Shown here in pieces: positions 25,441 to 53,946 of a DNA stretch of 64,000 bases. The position numbers and the translations under genes were made by a program. The notes below the pieces were generated by a model. The model was not told where the DNA came from and did not search any database. It saw only the letters and a list, made by a program, of their open reading frames with translations. Source of the stretch: Apostichopus japonicus (Eukaryota > Echinodermata > Holothuroidea > Aspidochirotida > Stichopodidae); contig NC_092564.1 in assembly GCF_037975245.1 (NCBI RefSeq), forward strand, positions 2,813,984 to 2,877,983, read 5' to 3'. Numbering within the stretch: position 1 is the first letter of the stretch; each line of letters starts with the position of its first letter.

Positions 25441-26320
25441 AACCAAAAACGACAAGAACGAGGGAAGGCAAACGAATAAAAAATGGCGTAAATACAAATA
25501 TTTCTGAATTCGAAGAAACGCATACTGATTGGTTGATCCTTAATTCCAAGAAAGAGTGAGCGTTCTTAGCATGTGATTGACTCATTTGGTCACTCCTTTG
25601 TAAAGAGTGAATATTAAGTACTTTTGCTTTGAAATACGAAGATTTCTGTCGTCTATAATGGAGTGAATTTCCGCTCCTTTTGAGTTAAAATGTCAGTCTT
25701 TTGTTTTTACAGTGTAATCATCTCCAGACAATTTAAAAAAAATATATTGTTTGTCATCATAAACACAGTGACACTGGTATTAATGTTTAGTTATACAGTA
25801 TAACTATATTTATACAACTGTATCTTTGCCTGTTTGCCTTGCAGAAAAAGATAACCTCACTAACTTAATATTGATGTGAGCAAGTTTCTTTAAACTCATC
25901 ATTTACTGAAGATGATAATAACCTATAATGTATGCATTAAAACAATCCTCGGGGCAGAGAAGCATCTGTAGAAAAAAAAGGTAATACTTTTGAGGTTACT
26001 GCCTGAAAATATGACAGAGAATCAAACCTCTCGTGTCCACACTTCAACTAGCATTCACTGTATTTAAACACGCCACCACTGCAGGAATGACCGCCCTCAG
26101 GACCAATTCATTTGCCTTGAACATCTCGTATCGGCTCATTTAAATACTCTCTAAATGTATGAGAATAGTTTTGAGAAGAGCATCCTGCAAGAGATTTCAT
26201 TTAAATGTTTTGTATTACTTAATTTGCGCATCAAACTATAGGCAATGAAGTAAAACTGATGATTTTAGGTAACGTGGAAAAGTTCAATACATTTTGCAAA
26301 GGAGAGAGCCATTTCTTATA
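25441..26320. other. No gene recognised
   Basis: AT-rich intergenic DNA. Confidence 0.35.
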
Positions 26321-26328
26321 CATTTAAA

Positions 26329-26703
26329 CAGTGGCGTAGGAAGGTACTTTTGAGTGGGGGGGGGGGGGCTGAAGACTGATGGCCGGCCTGGGGGAGGGGT
26401 CTAAGGGGAGGGGGTGTCCCCTCCCCTTTGGATTTTTTTTGCATTTCCAGGTGGCCTCAGATGCAATTTGGTGCAATATAGCACACTTCAACTCCCACTC
26501 CATTTTGTAAAGAATTTTGCATTTTCACCTGGCCTTAAATGCAATTTGGTGCTCCAAATGAGATTTTTTTCTCATTTGGAAATGAAAAAGGGGTTTTCTG
26601 ACTTGCGGAGCGGGGGGGGGGGCGGAATGATAGTTCCGCCCCCCCCCCCCCATATTTTTCACTGGGGGGCTGGCGCCCCAGCCCCCCGGTTCCTACGCCC
26701 TTG
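26329..26703. mobile_element. hAT MITE family H1, copy 1 (375 bp)
   Basis: Ends CAGTGGCGTAGGAAGG and GGTTCCTACGCCCTTG; perfect 8-bp TSD CATTTAAA (26321-26328, 26704-26711). Internal phrases such as AATTTGGTGCAATATAGCAC are shared with the inverted copy at 45187. No coding capacity. Confidence 0.9.
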
Positions 26704-26870
26704 CATTTAAACTGTTTCGAAATAACTCGTTCACAAACTTCTTTTTTCTGACAGAATGAAATCAATGCGATACGAAAGGAAATAAACTTCATTGGCCAAT
26801 TTACATTTTCTTGATAGCATTTCTCTAGATCACTCAAATAAGTTAAGATTATTCTATCCATATATACTAG

Positions 26871-27050
26871 CTTCTCGGCCTTTTGGCTAAGATCATGTGT
26901 AGTATCTGTTCCCTTTCGAGGGGAATGGTGATGCACACCTGACGATGATCACACAGTCACAGTCCCGATGCAAGGGGACTGGGGTTGGAAGCGGATCAGT
27001 CGTTCGGTAGTTTGCTCAGGTTCTTTCCCGGGCGACCTTTTCATAAAAAG
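26871..27050 (+). mobile_element. U2 snRNA-headed retroposon (SINE-like) with 10-bp TSD
   Basis: From 26870 the sequence matches the conserved 5' end of spliceosomal U2 snRNA for about 41 nt with one difference, including CGGCCTTTTGGCTAAGATCA and GTGTAGTATCTGTT (the branch-point-binding region). It then departs from U2. Hairpins AGTCCC/GGGACT (26961-26980) and TTCCC/GGGAA (26909-26925) follow, and the end is CATAAAAAG. The direct repeat TATATACTAG stands on both sides (26861-26870, 27051-27060). No Sm site is visible, so it is not a normal U2 gene. Confidence 0.75.
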
Positions 27051-27060
27051 TATATACTAG

Positions 27061-27340
27061 ACTTTCCCACATATACCAAGTTAGATTTCATGAATTCTGA
27101 GCTTCGATTCTAAGGCGTGGTAGTCTGGTGGAGTGAGAAGGCGAGGGGGAGGGGGGGGGGGTGGATGGCGTAGGAGTCTGGTGGAGTAGGGACGCAGCCC
27201 TGTCGTGGCTATCTACCTACTAGCAGCATGCAGGAAGAGCGGGGACAGGGAGGGGGAGGGGTAGTCAGAGGGCTAAAACTAACCAGGGTCATAGGTGGCC
27301 CGGGCATTATTAGGGATAACGAAATATGCATTTCTCATTT
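27061..27340. other. G-rich spacer, no gene
   Basis: Contains AGTCTGGTGGAGT twice (near 27122 and 27175) and several G runs. Confidence 0.4.
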
Positions 27341-27342
27341 TC

Positions 27343-27416
27343 ATAATATACTTATATATATTACATAATATACTTATATATATATAATAAACTATATATA
27401 TATATATATATATATG
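27343..27416. repeat. TA-rich microsatellite
   Basis: Copies of ATAATATACTTATATATA followed by pure (TA)n. Confidence 0.85.
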
Positions 27417-29071
27417 CGTCATCAAATGTCACCTGTATAAGCTGAAAGTATACTTTATCGATTCTGATTTATTTTGTATATTTGTCCTTTGAATGATGTG
27501 TTGTCCGTACACATTGACTCCAACTTAAAATGTGTTTTAAGTTGCCCTAAAGGCCCAAATAAAATGTTCTAGAATGTAGAGCATAAAGAGTAATTTCATG
27601 CTAAAAATTGCATATATCTGCGATAACGTGGACAGGATTTATAAGGTGGGAGAGAAGGTGCGGGGGGGGAGTCAAAATTCCCCTCTACTGATGAAGGAAA
27701 ATGGACTTTTGTGGAATGGCCAGAGGTGAATGAAGGATTTCATGAAGGAGGAAGGCTGCACTGGGGTCTTTGAACCAGGCTCCTATGTAAAGGGGGGGGG
27801 TGGGGGTGGGGGAGTCCTGAGGGTCTTTCCACAGAGATGAAACATTTATCATCAAATGGTACATTCTGAGACATTGTAGACTATAAATTAGGTATATATG
27901 TAAGAAGCCTTGAAACGCAAGGGTTTGGTAATAAATACATTGTATATGGGTGAAAAAGAAAGGAAAGGTGGTGGGGAACGGTCCACCCGTAGAAGTGATC
28001 CAATTCTTCCCCGGCTGAATACAAATCCTCCGACTGAACCATTCCCCCCCCCCTCCCTTAATCAGAGGTGGGAGAATTACCACCCCTCTCCTTGCGCACG
28101 CTGTACATTGTGTCATAAATTGCTTTGTCATGTATTTCTTTGGTTTCTTCTGGCCCTCGTAAAATATCAGAGGACCCTTGCACTCTATAGCCTACAAGCG
28201 ACACTGTCGGTTAATGATATTAGTGTTACCCTTTAAACTCGCTTCCGCTAAGTGACGTTATTGTGAACTTACAAGTGGGGGCAGCATTAACTTTTATTTG
28301 TTTTCACTGTCAATTACTGTCGTAAACTCACACCAAAATCTCACACTAAATAAATTGAACAAACAATAAATAACAAAATGACCTCTGGAATAACGCTGGA
28401 ACTTAAGAATGACGCTTTACCTCGTCAATTACTATATCACCTGCCTCAGTTCCACATACACCTCATCGGTCCTCCCCCCCCCCCTCCATTATTCCCCCTC
28501 GCAATTAATCAGGAAGGTGTTAGACTTCCCACAGTATCGTATCACCAGTGAGTTGTTCATGGATGTATTAATGTATGAATCACTACAAGTCAGTTTATTC
28601 ATTTTTGTAAAACGCCCTCATTTTGTCTAATCGCGAGCAAGCACAAAAAAAAGGTCGGAGACGCTATGCAAGGCTGGAAATATTAGAGGGCGTAATTATC
28701 AGATATAACCACAGATTAATTAATCTATGGATATAACATAACGAATATACTTATTCTGTATGAAGTAATAGTAATATTCATCGCCAACAGATATGCATTG
28801 AAAATTCTTATCATCGGGTCCAAAACAAGAAGGTAAACTGACATGAAATACTATTGAGGAATTCTTCAAGTATATATAGGCTATGTAAATATCCAAACTT
28901 CAGTACCACGGCCTCATACTCTTACTTGAATCTACTATTTGCCGTATTGGGGGTATAACTTGATGTAAAAACCAACGAACGTTGCATTTCTTAAGTTGTA
29001 ATGTCATATCTAATCACAACTGCGTATCGTGGTACGTATAAACATGTAAGAAGAGGGTAAGAACAAAAACA
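27417..29071. other. No gene recognised
   Basis: Several ORFs of 70-150 codons overlap G/C homopolymers (27663, 27791, 28045, 28477) and have no motif. Confidence 0.4.
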
Positions 29072-29075
29072 TTAA

Positions 29076-29668
29076 AGGCATGGAAGACTCGCCCCAAACC
29101 GCGTGCCGCCCTGTGAAAAAGTTAACTTTCCGTTGCTTTCAAGCGAAGTTTTTTTCTTGTTGCCACAAAATGCATACAGTAATGAAACGTAATACCTTGT
29201 TATCTTTTATCTGGACTTGAGATCAGGGAGTTCCATAACAACTCCCTGCTGAGATTTCCATCGCTGCTATGTACACTGTTTTGTGGGTAATGACCGTTGC
29301 TGCATGTATTGACTGTACACTAGTGTCTAATTACCGACGGTAGCAAGCTGTGTGTGTATTTTCTGGGATCGATGGTGGTGTCTAACACTTCTGTTACACC
29401 TCATTCGAAACTAGGTCAGCTTGCTATACCGCCGGTAATAAGACATTAGTGTACAGTCAATGCATACGGCTATACGGTCAATACCCACAGCATGCACAGT
29501 GTACATAGCAGCGATGGACATCTCAGGTCTAGATAAAAGATAACAAGGTATCACGTTTCATTTCTGTCTGCATTTTGTAGCGACAAGAAAAACACTTCAC
29601 TTGCAAGCAACGGAAAGTTAACTTTTTTCAGAGGGCGGCACGCGGTTTGGGGCGAGTATTCAATGCCT
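29076..29668. mobile_element. TTAA-flanked MITE, copy C (593 bp, full-length)
   Basis: TTAA at 29072-29075 and 29669-29672. Long inverted ends: AGACTCGCCCCAAACCGCGT with GCCGCC at the left, and GGCGGCACGCGGTTTGGGGC then ATGCCT at the right. The inversion continues into GAAAGTTAACTTT and the middle (CCGACGGTAGCAAGC versus a second arm). Copies A and B derive from one arm of this structure. Confidence 0.88.
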
Positions 29669-29672
29669 TTAA

Positions 29673-30424
29673 AGAAGATCTTGCAATGTTACAAAATCTC
29701 TGAGACATACAAACCGAATGGGTTGCCGTGAGGGGAAGGAAGGGGGTAAAGGAGGGGGTGTATTTCTTTATTTTGCTACAGTAGCGTGATCACGTTTTGC
29801 TTCTAGGGGTTGAATTCACCATAATGAATTAAAGGGGTGGGAATCACCCCCCACTATAGTGTCAAAAGTTGCAAAATCTTATCTAAAGATGTAGTAGCCA
29901 ATAGAGCCCAAGGAGAAAATTGCTTCGGAAAGAACAATGAGTTTCCTAAACTGAGTCCTAACATTCATTCTTAGTTTTATATAACATTAGGTTGTGTTTT
30001 GCATTATAATCGTTTCAATCAGTGAGTTTACCGCACCCGTAAGCGGATAGGTTAACTGCCACTTTTTACCATGATAGTTTACCCGTAATACCTTGTGGAA
30101 GGGGTGGAGGGGCTAAGCGAATACCTGCTTTTAATAACCATGATGCTGAATGACTTAAGCTTCCATCATAGGCTAGAGTGCATTGGTTCTTGTTTACCTT
30201 CCTTATCAAAGTTAATGTATAGCCATCTCATCAGCTATTTGTGAAGATTATGACGCAGTGAGCTGTTAGCGACAAAGTGCATCCGAAACCTTAGGTGTAG
30301 GCCTAACTCGGGCTAAGAGCGAAATAGTTCAAAGGAGTTGGGACAATTTTACTAATGTTTGTGCTCTAGTCTTAATTTATTAACCACTGTAAAGGTTAGT
30401 TCCATGTCCATGTATGTATATGTA

Positions 30425-30425
<1 letters not shown>
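29673..30425. other. No gene recognised
   Basis: Intergenic DNA with G-rich stretches. Confidence 0.35.

Positions 30426-30482
<57 letters not shown>
30426..30482. repeat. (TA)n microsatellite
   Basis: Pure TA tract, flanked by TATG-rich sequence on both sides. Confidence 0.95.
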
Positions 30483-30485
<3 letters not shown>

Positions 30486-31682
30486 ATATATATATGTAAA
30501 CATATATATAAACATATATTTACATACATACACGAATGTGTGTGTGTGGAAAAATGTGCCAAGTATACGAAATATACGTCGCCACACCCTGAATAATGTT
30601 ACATTGCCTGTCAGCGGAATTTCATTCATGACTACGAAATCATTTTTCGCGGGTTTACTCTTCCAACTACATGTGATATGACACAAATAATGGTATAGAC
30701 GGTTTCCAAACCATGCAATGCATTATTTTACTCTGTTGATAACTATTCCCGTGGTTTTGCCATGACATATGCAACAGCAACTTGTTATACAATGTAGAAA
30801 TATAGATATGCCGGGGTGTTTTTTTCGTGCATCTGGTATAAATTACGAAAAACCTCTGCACACAGTCTCCACATGAGACTGAACTGAAAATGATATTATA
30901 AAAGGGGTGCATGTTGCTGGTCTCAAAGTCCGTAAAGTCCCAAGATTGATGGAGTTTACTTTGTACACGTTCCTCTTGGTATCAATCAGATAAAGCTTAT
31001 ACACTCTTCTACTTCATTCCCGGGACCATGCCGCCTCTAACCGTATCAATATAAACGGGGTAACACTTAGTACCTCACAACAGTCAAACTGGGCAAATAT
31101 TTACACAAAATAAGATAAGCTGCTGGATCAATATTTTGTTTAAGTTTGGGGCTAGAGACTTGTTTAGTTTATCGTCATAAACGATAACAGTTAGAGAGCA
31201 GATTGACTCCAAAAGATGATTATGCAAAAATGTCGTTTTGGCATGACCATGAAGTTATAGTCGTTCTCTTTTTCTGATCTCCCTACCCTTGTGATTCCAA
31301 CCTTTGATATTCATCTACTGTTTTAATAGGTAATAAAAGAAACAGATCGTTTACATTCCGCTTTAACGATTTTAGTCAAGATAAAGATAGGACTTGTGAT
31401 GATATAAGATTGCTGGGCTTGGCTGAAACCAACAACAGGAGACAAAGAACATGAATTTACTTCTATACGTTTGAATGTTTCACTGAAGTTCGCAAAGACA
31501 TAGATGGTGTTGGAATCAAGAGGTGGGTTGGGGTGGAGGGGGATATAAAGGAAGGGTTTTAAGGAGAATATATGGTCAAACTGTTATAACCAATCCCTCT
31601 GCGTGAATATTTAAGCACTTGGTAGTATAATGACTGGAGAACAAAGATACCGTTGGGGTGGGGGTAGGGTTGTGCTGGTAGT
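30483..31682. other. No gene recognised
   Basis: Intergenic DNA; short ORFs without motifs. Confidence 0.35.
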
Positions 31683-32105
31683 AGTATAACCAGGGGCGGA
31701 TTGGGTCTTAAAACCGGCCCGGACATGTTTTACCTAGACCGGGCCATTATTCATTGATATGCTACTTACATAGTGTTCCCCGTCTAGGTGGGGGAGGGGT
31801 CTAATGGGAGGGGTGTTTCCCTCCACATTGCGATTTTTTTTGGAAGTTAAGGAATGCCAAGATGCAAAATGGTGCTATATTTTTGTATTTTGTAGTTTAC
31901 AATAATCCGTCAAAAAAAGACCCCAAAATTATTTTCCAGAAGCAACGCTTGATTAAACTGAGATGAGTTAAACACGTAAACAAAAATAGACAAAAATATA
32001 TGTTTTAGACCGGATTTTATTTAGTTATTCAAACATTTTGAGACAACATGCTTAAAAAAAAATACACTGAAACATATATGTTCAATAACACGAGCACATG
32101 TCATA

Positions 32106-32705
32106 TCCATGAGAGTAAGAGCCTACGCAGTTCGCTGCCTCTGGCAGCCACACCATCAATTATAATTTTAGTTTCAAGTTTGGCCAAGATCCTTTATTCC
32201 ACAGTCATCAACACGAACGCCTCAAGATGTTCTTGTGTCATTGTACTTCTCAAACGGTTTTTGATTCTCTTCAAGGCAGAGAAAAGAACGTTCACTTGTC
32301 ACCTGTGAAACAGGTAGCGTTAGCAACACCTTTAGGCAAGCCGAATGCTCTTGTAAGCATCGGTCACTGAAATGGTTCAACTTGAGGAGCACCTTGTAGC
32401 AACAGAGAGGACAGTCTTTACATGAGCACCTTGTAGCAGCTTGTAGCAGCAGAGAGGACAGTCTTTACATGAATCACTTGATAAGCTCTCTCTGTCCTGT
32501 TCAGATTCACCGTCACTGTCCTCCTGCAATGTATAAGCATCTGCTACTGATTGTTTCAGCGTTGACCACTGTTCTCCAAGGTTTCACAGTTCTGTTCGTA
32601 GTTGTTCCGCAGTGACAGCATCATCAAATCTCAGCAAATATCTATGCAGCTCTTCCATAGCGCCCGATGGCACTTGACCAAAGTTCCTTGGGTGAAAAAG
32701 TGTAA
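32106..32705 (-). pseudogene. hAT transposase remnant (C-terminal part)
   Basis: The minus strand reads YADLTLFHPRNFGQ (near 32680), then an acidic stretch, then ALKRIKNRLRSTMTQEHLEA (about 32220-32275) and RILAKLETKIIIDGVAARGS. The last is the hAT C-terminal dimerisation pattern (SER.F..LKRIK..LRSTM). A frameshift separates SERSF from ALKRIK, and stops interrupt after RTEL and after MTVE, so it is inactive. The N-terminal part would lie to the right, beyond the minisatellite. Confidence 0.8.
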
Positions 32706-32722
32706 GATCAGCATAGAATGAC

Positions 32723-33375
32723 TAGACGTCCCTCTCTACACGTCCCTCTCTACACGTCCCTCTCTACACGTCCCTCTCTACACGTCCCTCTCTACACGTC
32801 CCTCTCTACACGTCCCTCTCTACACGTCCCTCTCTACACGTCCCTCTCTACACGTCCCTCTCTACACGTCCCTCTCTACACGTCCCTCTCTACACGTCCC
32901 TCTCTACACGTCCCTCTCTACACGTCCCTCTCTACACGTCCCTCTCTACACGTCCCTCTCTACACGTCCCTCTCTACACGTCCCTCTCTACACGTCCCTC
33001 TCTACACGTCCCTCTCTACACGTCCCTCTCTACACGTCCCTCTCTACACGTCCCTCTCTACACGTCCCTCTCTACACGTCCCTCTCTACCCGTCCCTCTC
33101 TACCCGTCCCTCTCTACCCGTCCCTCTCTACACGTCCCTCTCTACACGTCCCTCTCTACACGTCCCTCTCTACACGTCCCTCTCTACACGTCCCTCTCTA
33201 CACGTCCCTCTCTACACGTCCCTCTCTACACGTCCCTCTCTACACGTCCCTCTCTACACGTCCCTCTCTACACGTCCCTCTCTACACGTCCCTCTCTACA
33301 CGTCCCTCTCTACACGTCCCTCTCTACACGTCCCTCTCTACACGTCCCTCTCTACACGTCCCTCTCTACACGTTC
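32723..33375. repeat. 14-bp minisatellite (CACGTCCCTCTCTA)n, about 46 copies
   Basis: Near-perfect 14-mers; three consecutive units carry CCCGTCC instead of CACGTCC (about 33088-33120). The 262-codon ORF across it is a by-product of a repeat lacking stops in that frame. Confidence 0.97.
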
Positions 33376-33470
33376 CTCTCCAGTCTCCACATCACTCTCT
33401 CCGCGCCCCTTTCTCCGCGTCTCTCCCTCCGTGTCCCTCTCTTCATGTCCCTCTCTTGAGTCTCTTTATG
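33376..33470. repeat. Degenerate edge of the minisatellite
   Basis: Imperfect 14-mer-like words (CCGCGTCTCTCCCTCCGTGT) continue the array with many changes, suggesting where it arose. Confidence 0.6.
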
Positions 33471-34082
33471 TCACATTCTATACTAGGAAATCATGATTTT
33501 CTGTAGGATAGTCCCCTATACTTACACACATCGTTGTCGCCCTATTCAATTAGTGTGGGGATCTATTTCGCGAAATCGGTAAACCGGGGACAAATACTCA
33601 AAGTCGTCGACTAACATTCGTCTAATTTGTTAACGAAACACCCTACTGTATGTGGGTCATTTTTATTCATACATAATCTCTCAGGACTTAGCTACTGAGT
33701 GATATCCAAATAATATGCAAGATTTAACCTTTTTTTACCTCGTTTTCTGGAGGACGACATGCAGATTAATAAAATCTGTATTCTCTGCCAATGCTATGTA
33801 TATGTCAGAATGCATTGGTCACCGTAATTGTATATCTTGTCGTAAAAATATTAGCAAAGACGGGTTGCCAAGAGCACGTTCTTTTGTTACGAACTAACAG
33901 ACTAACTAACATGGTGATTTCATGAGCTGATTCCCAGAGTTAAAAATAAATTTCTACACAGCCCGTCTGTATTCTATTAACTACTGTGAAAATGGGCTAT
34001 AATTTTCACCAGGCTCCCCAGCCCACCGGGCCACCGGGCATTGCCCAAATGCCCGTGTGGCCAGTCCGCCACTGAGTATAAC

Positions 34083-36190
34083 TGAAGATCAAAGATGATG
34101 TGAGGGGGGGGGGGGCGGGTAGTACAATTACTGAGGAACAATAGGGGTGGCTGGAGTATGACTAGTTTGGCAGTAGTTTTTGGCAGGGGTACATGAAGGA
34201 TGTCAATGTCTTCTAGAGATTTGTATTAAATTTTTACCTTGCTATACGAGCCCACAAAGGGCATGCTTATCGGATACAGTGAGGAGAATACTGGGAACAC
34301 CGGGGTGAACGCATAATTTGAGCCCACACCTACCTTGGTTAACATTCCACTTAGAACTTATCACAGATATGTTATGTAGGCCTACCGAACGCATGAACCC
34401 TTGCACCAAATGATTTATACTTTCAATCCTCTTGTGATAACGAACGTGGTGATTTTTGGATTTACGAAGTAATAACGTCTTATAACATTGAGGACTACAT
34501 GAAGTGCGCAACTGAGACTTGTTTACAAACTTTTAAAATTTGAGAAGAAAACCTAGAAGTACAAAGTGTAATATTTTAGCTATACTGAAGTCAAATGTCT
34601 TTCACGCGTTTAATATTTGAGATACATACATACATAGACACATACGTACATACATTAGTTTACGTTATACGAAACTATCCAAAGTTGCGACATGTTGACG
34701 ATATTATGTGGTGAAGGAATCCGTGCACAGGGACGAAGCCACGTCCCCCCTCCCCCCCCCCCAAAAAAAAAAAATTCATGCAAATGACATATATTGTATA
34801 GCATATGCTTAACAAACATACGCTCTACACAAATGCATGAAATTATAATAATGGAACTCATCACACCATTTCCCCCTCAAAAAACCGAATTACTCACAAG
34901 GGTGGGGGACCTTTTCGCAGGACGGACATCAGCCAACATTTTTTCGCCCACACCCCGCCGGGCCTGTTGGTGTGACGTTCCCAATGTAAGATCTGAAGAT
35001 AAGAAGATGGGGGGGGGAGGAGAATGGGAGAAGGAGAATGGGGGAAGGAGGGTGGGGAACCAAATCGTGTTCACTACCAGCACAAAAGCATGATGGATTA
35101 CCAAGGGCACCTGAATCACTTGGTCTTGGCTTGCTACTGTGCTAAAGTTGCTCCGCAAATACCTCAATACTCACTATTTAGCTGACAACGTGAACCAGTT
35201 ACAACTCAGAACAAACAAACCAATCCAATAATTATGTAATATTGACAGTACTCTAACTGAAGATAATGTGAGTTGGTCTTTTCTCGCTTTTCTACGACAA
35301 CTTCAAAAGTCATGATCAGTCGCTTAGAGGAATTTTTTTCCCTCTCTCCATAAAACATAAAAGCAAAATTGCATTACTCTGAAGATTTACCATTAGGTTA
35401 CCAAACCATCCCCACCTTCTTTCCTATCACGAATTAATTAGTTAATTTTTAATTGTAAAACAACGGCAGTTCAAAGTCCAAGAAGTTATACTGTTTACAT
35501 TGAGTAAGACAACTAAAACTTATCTTGATTACCAAGTCTTCGTATCTTGATACGGTCTTACTCGAACTATTTCAGTTCTAGTTCCTCATTCGTCTCTCGC
35601 TTCTTATACTGGTCTCACACTCGCTACTGAGAGATCCTAAAGTAACAAAACGTAAGTTTGTGTTTTGACAAGTTCTTCATAACTTTTTTTTTTTATCTTT
35701 CTTTGTATAAATTGGTTCTAATTTTATAGATATTTATATTTTTGTAGTTTTTTCTTCTTCACAGTTTATATAGATGTAACTTATACAGATTAAACAATAA
35801 CTGAAATAACTGTTAAGACACAATTGATTTTATCTTTACACATTGCAATAAGTTACCTTACACTATATTCTTTATTTTGATACTTTTCTCATCACTTGTT
35901 TAATTTAATTTAAATCACTTTTTAATATTATTATGATTATTCAATTCTTGAACATTTCGAGTTGTGAATTTTATGTATTTCTATGATTCCAGTTTTCACA
36001 ACTCGAGAAGTATAGGAAATGAACCCGAATACTCATTTTGTATTTGATAAATATCGGAATTATTTTTTAAATTTGACTTTAGATACAATATTATGATAAG
36101 TTGTAGACAGTTAATAACAACACTGCAGCTATCAGTCCAGGTTGAATTTCTATATTATTTAATATAATATATTTAATTTTAAGAAGGGAC
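34083..36190. other. No gene recognised
   Basis: Intergenic DNA. A hAT-like left end CAGGGACGAAGCCACGTC lies near 34731, and G/C runs near 34745 and 35009. The rest is AT-rich. Confidence 0.4.
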
Positions 36191-36195
36191 CCTTT

Positions 36196-36560
36196 AAGCA
36201 TCTGAGGCTCATCGATTAAAACGGATGAACAGCTTAGTCTAACACACTGACCGTTAGGTCAGTTCAACAGAAGCAACGAAAATAGTCCACAGGAGAACAT
36301 TAGACTTACATCTCCTCTCTATAGTGACATGTTTTCGGTGCATTTAGATATTTGTCAGAGACACACGGTACAGATGTCATTCAATGATGTTCTGTTGTTT
36401 ACATGAAGCTAAAAGAACATGTTTCGGATAGGTTATATAGCATTTATAAAACAATGGTTTAACATTCGCACATACGCACGTTCCGGGGAACGGGAGTCAT
36501 CGTCAATTAAGCCTGAAAGGAGCATTCCATAGATGTAGCATATTTTAAAGTTGACTATCT
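36196..36560. repeat. Dispersed repeat R1 upstream of gene 1
   Basis: CTGAGGCTCATCGATTAAAA, TAGTCTAACACACTGACC, TTAGGTCAGTTCA and AAAGGAGCATTCCATAGAT have diverged matches near 47380-47560. The second half (GAAGCTAAAAGAACATGTTT) matches 60940-61080. The family is unknown. Confidence 0.55.
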
Positions 36561-37039
36561 TTTTGATACTAACAGTTACACTGTAATTGAACTATTATAT
36601 CAAGGTATATATATAGGTTTATCGGTGCATAAGATTTCATTATCATGAGAGGAGGAAGAATAAGAAGATAGAGCATTTAAATATACCTCTATTTCCGTAT
36701 TCTTTCGAAATTAATATAATTAATGATAACTTTGCCACAAATGTAATGACGTTTGACAAACTTGCTCAGCCTCCAAATTGAATCGGTTGTAGGATAGTAA
36801 AAAGTTTCGTAATTGATCAAGTGGCATATATATACACTGTAAAAGAAAACACACACACAATCCATATTAGGTATCTATACAAAATAGAATATTAGTATCG
36901 TTAATTACTAACGCATCATTAAGAACAATCTATCCAGCAACTGGATCACCATGAAGTCAGAATTTAAATACGAATACATTCTTTGAACCTTGTTTCTGTT
37001 TTTCCACCATTCTTAGCAGACGTTGCTCTCACGCAGAAG
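36561..37039 (+). promoter_or_regulatory. 5' flank of gene 1
   Basis: AT-rich. GCATATATATACACTG at about 36825 could serve as a TATA element. A pyrimidine tract ending TTAGCAG at 37019 looks like a 3' splice site just before the coding exon, so the true promoter may be further upstream. Confidence 0.25.

Positions 37040-53946
<16,907 letters not shown>

Larger units (their letters stand above)
31691..34074 (-). mobile_element. hAT transposon, 2.4 kb, decayed
   Basis: Ends CAGGGGCGGATTGGG and GGCCAGTCCGCCACTG; perfect 8-bp TSD AGTATAAC (31683-31690, 34075-34082). The minus strand encodes a broken hAT transposase, and a 14-bp minisatellite sits inside. GC-rich CCGGCCCGG words near both ends add to the inverted symmetry. 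Confidence 0.9.

Noticed and set aside
25095-25559. 154-codon ORF with a hydrophobic start
   Set aside because: It runs through a dispersed repeat and a CA microsatellite, with no known motif or splice context.
26868-26910. Intact U2 snRNA gene
   Set aside because: Identity to U2 stops after about 41 nt, no Sm site follows, and a target duplication encloses the unit.
32718-33506. 262-codon ORF with a TSLSTRPSLHVPLY repeat
   Set aside because: It is a 14-bp minisatellite lacking stops in this frame, inside a decayed transposon; there is no codon-level selection or flanking gene structure.
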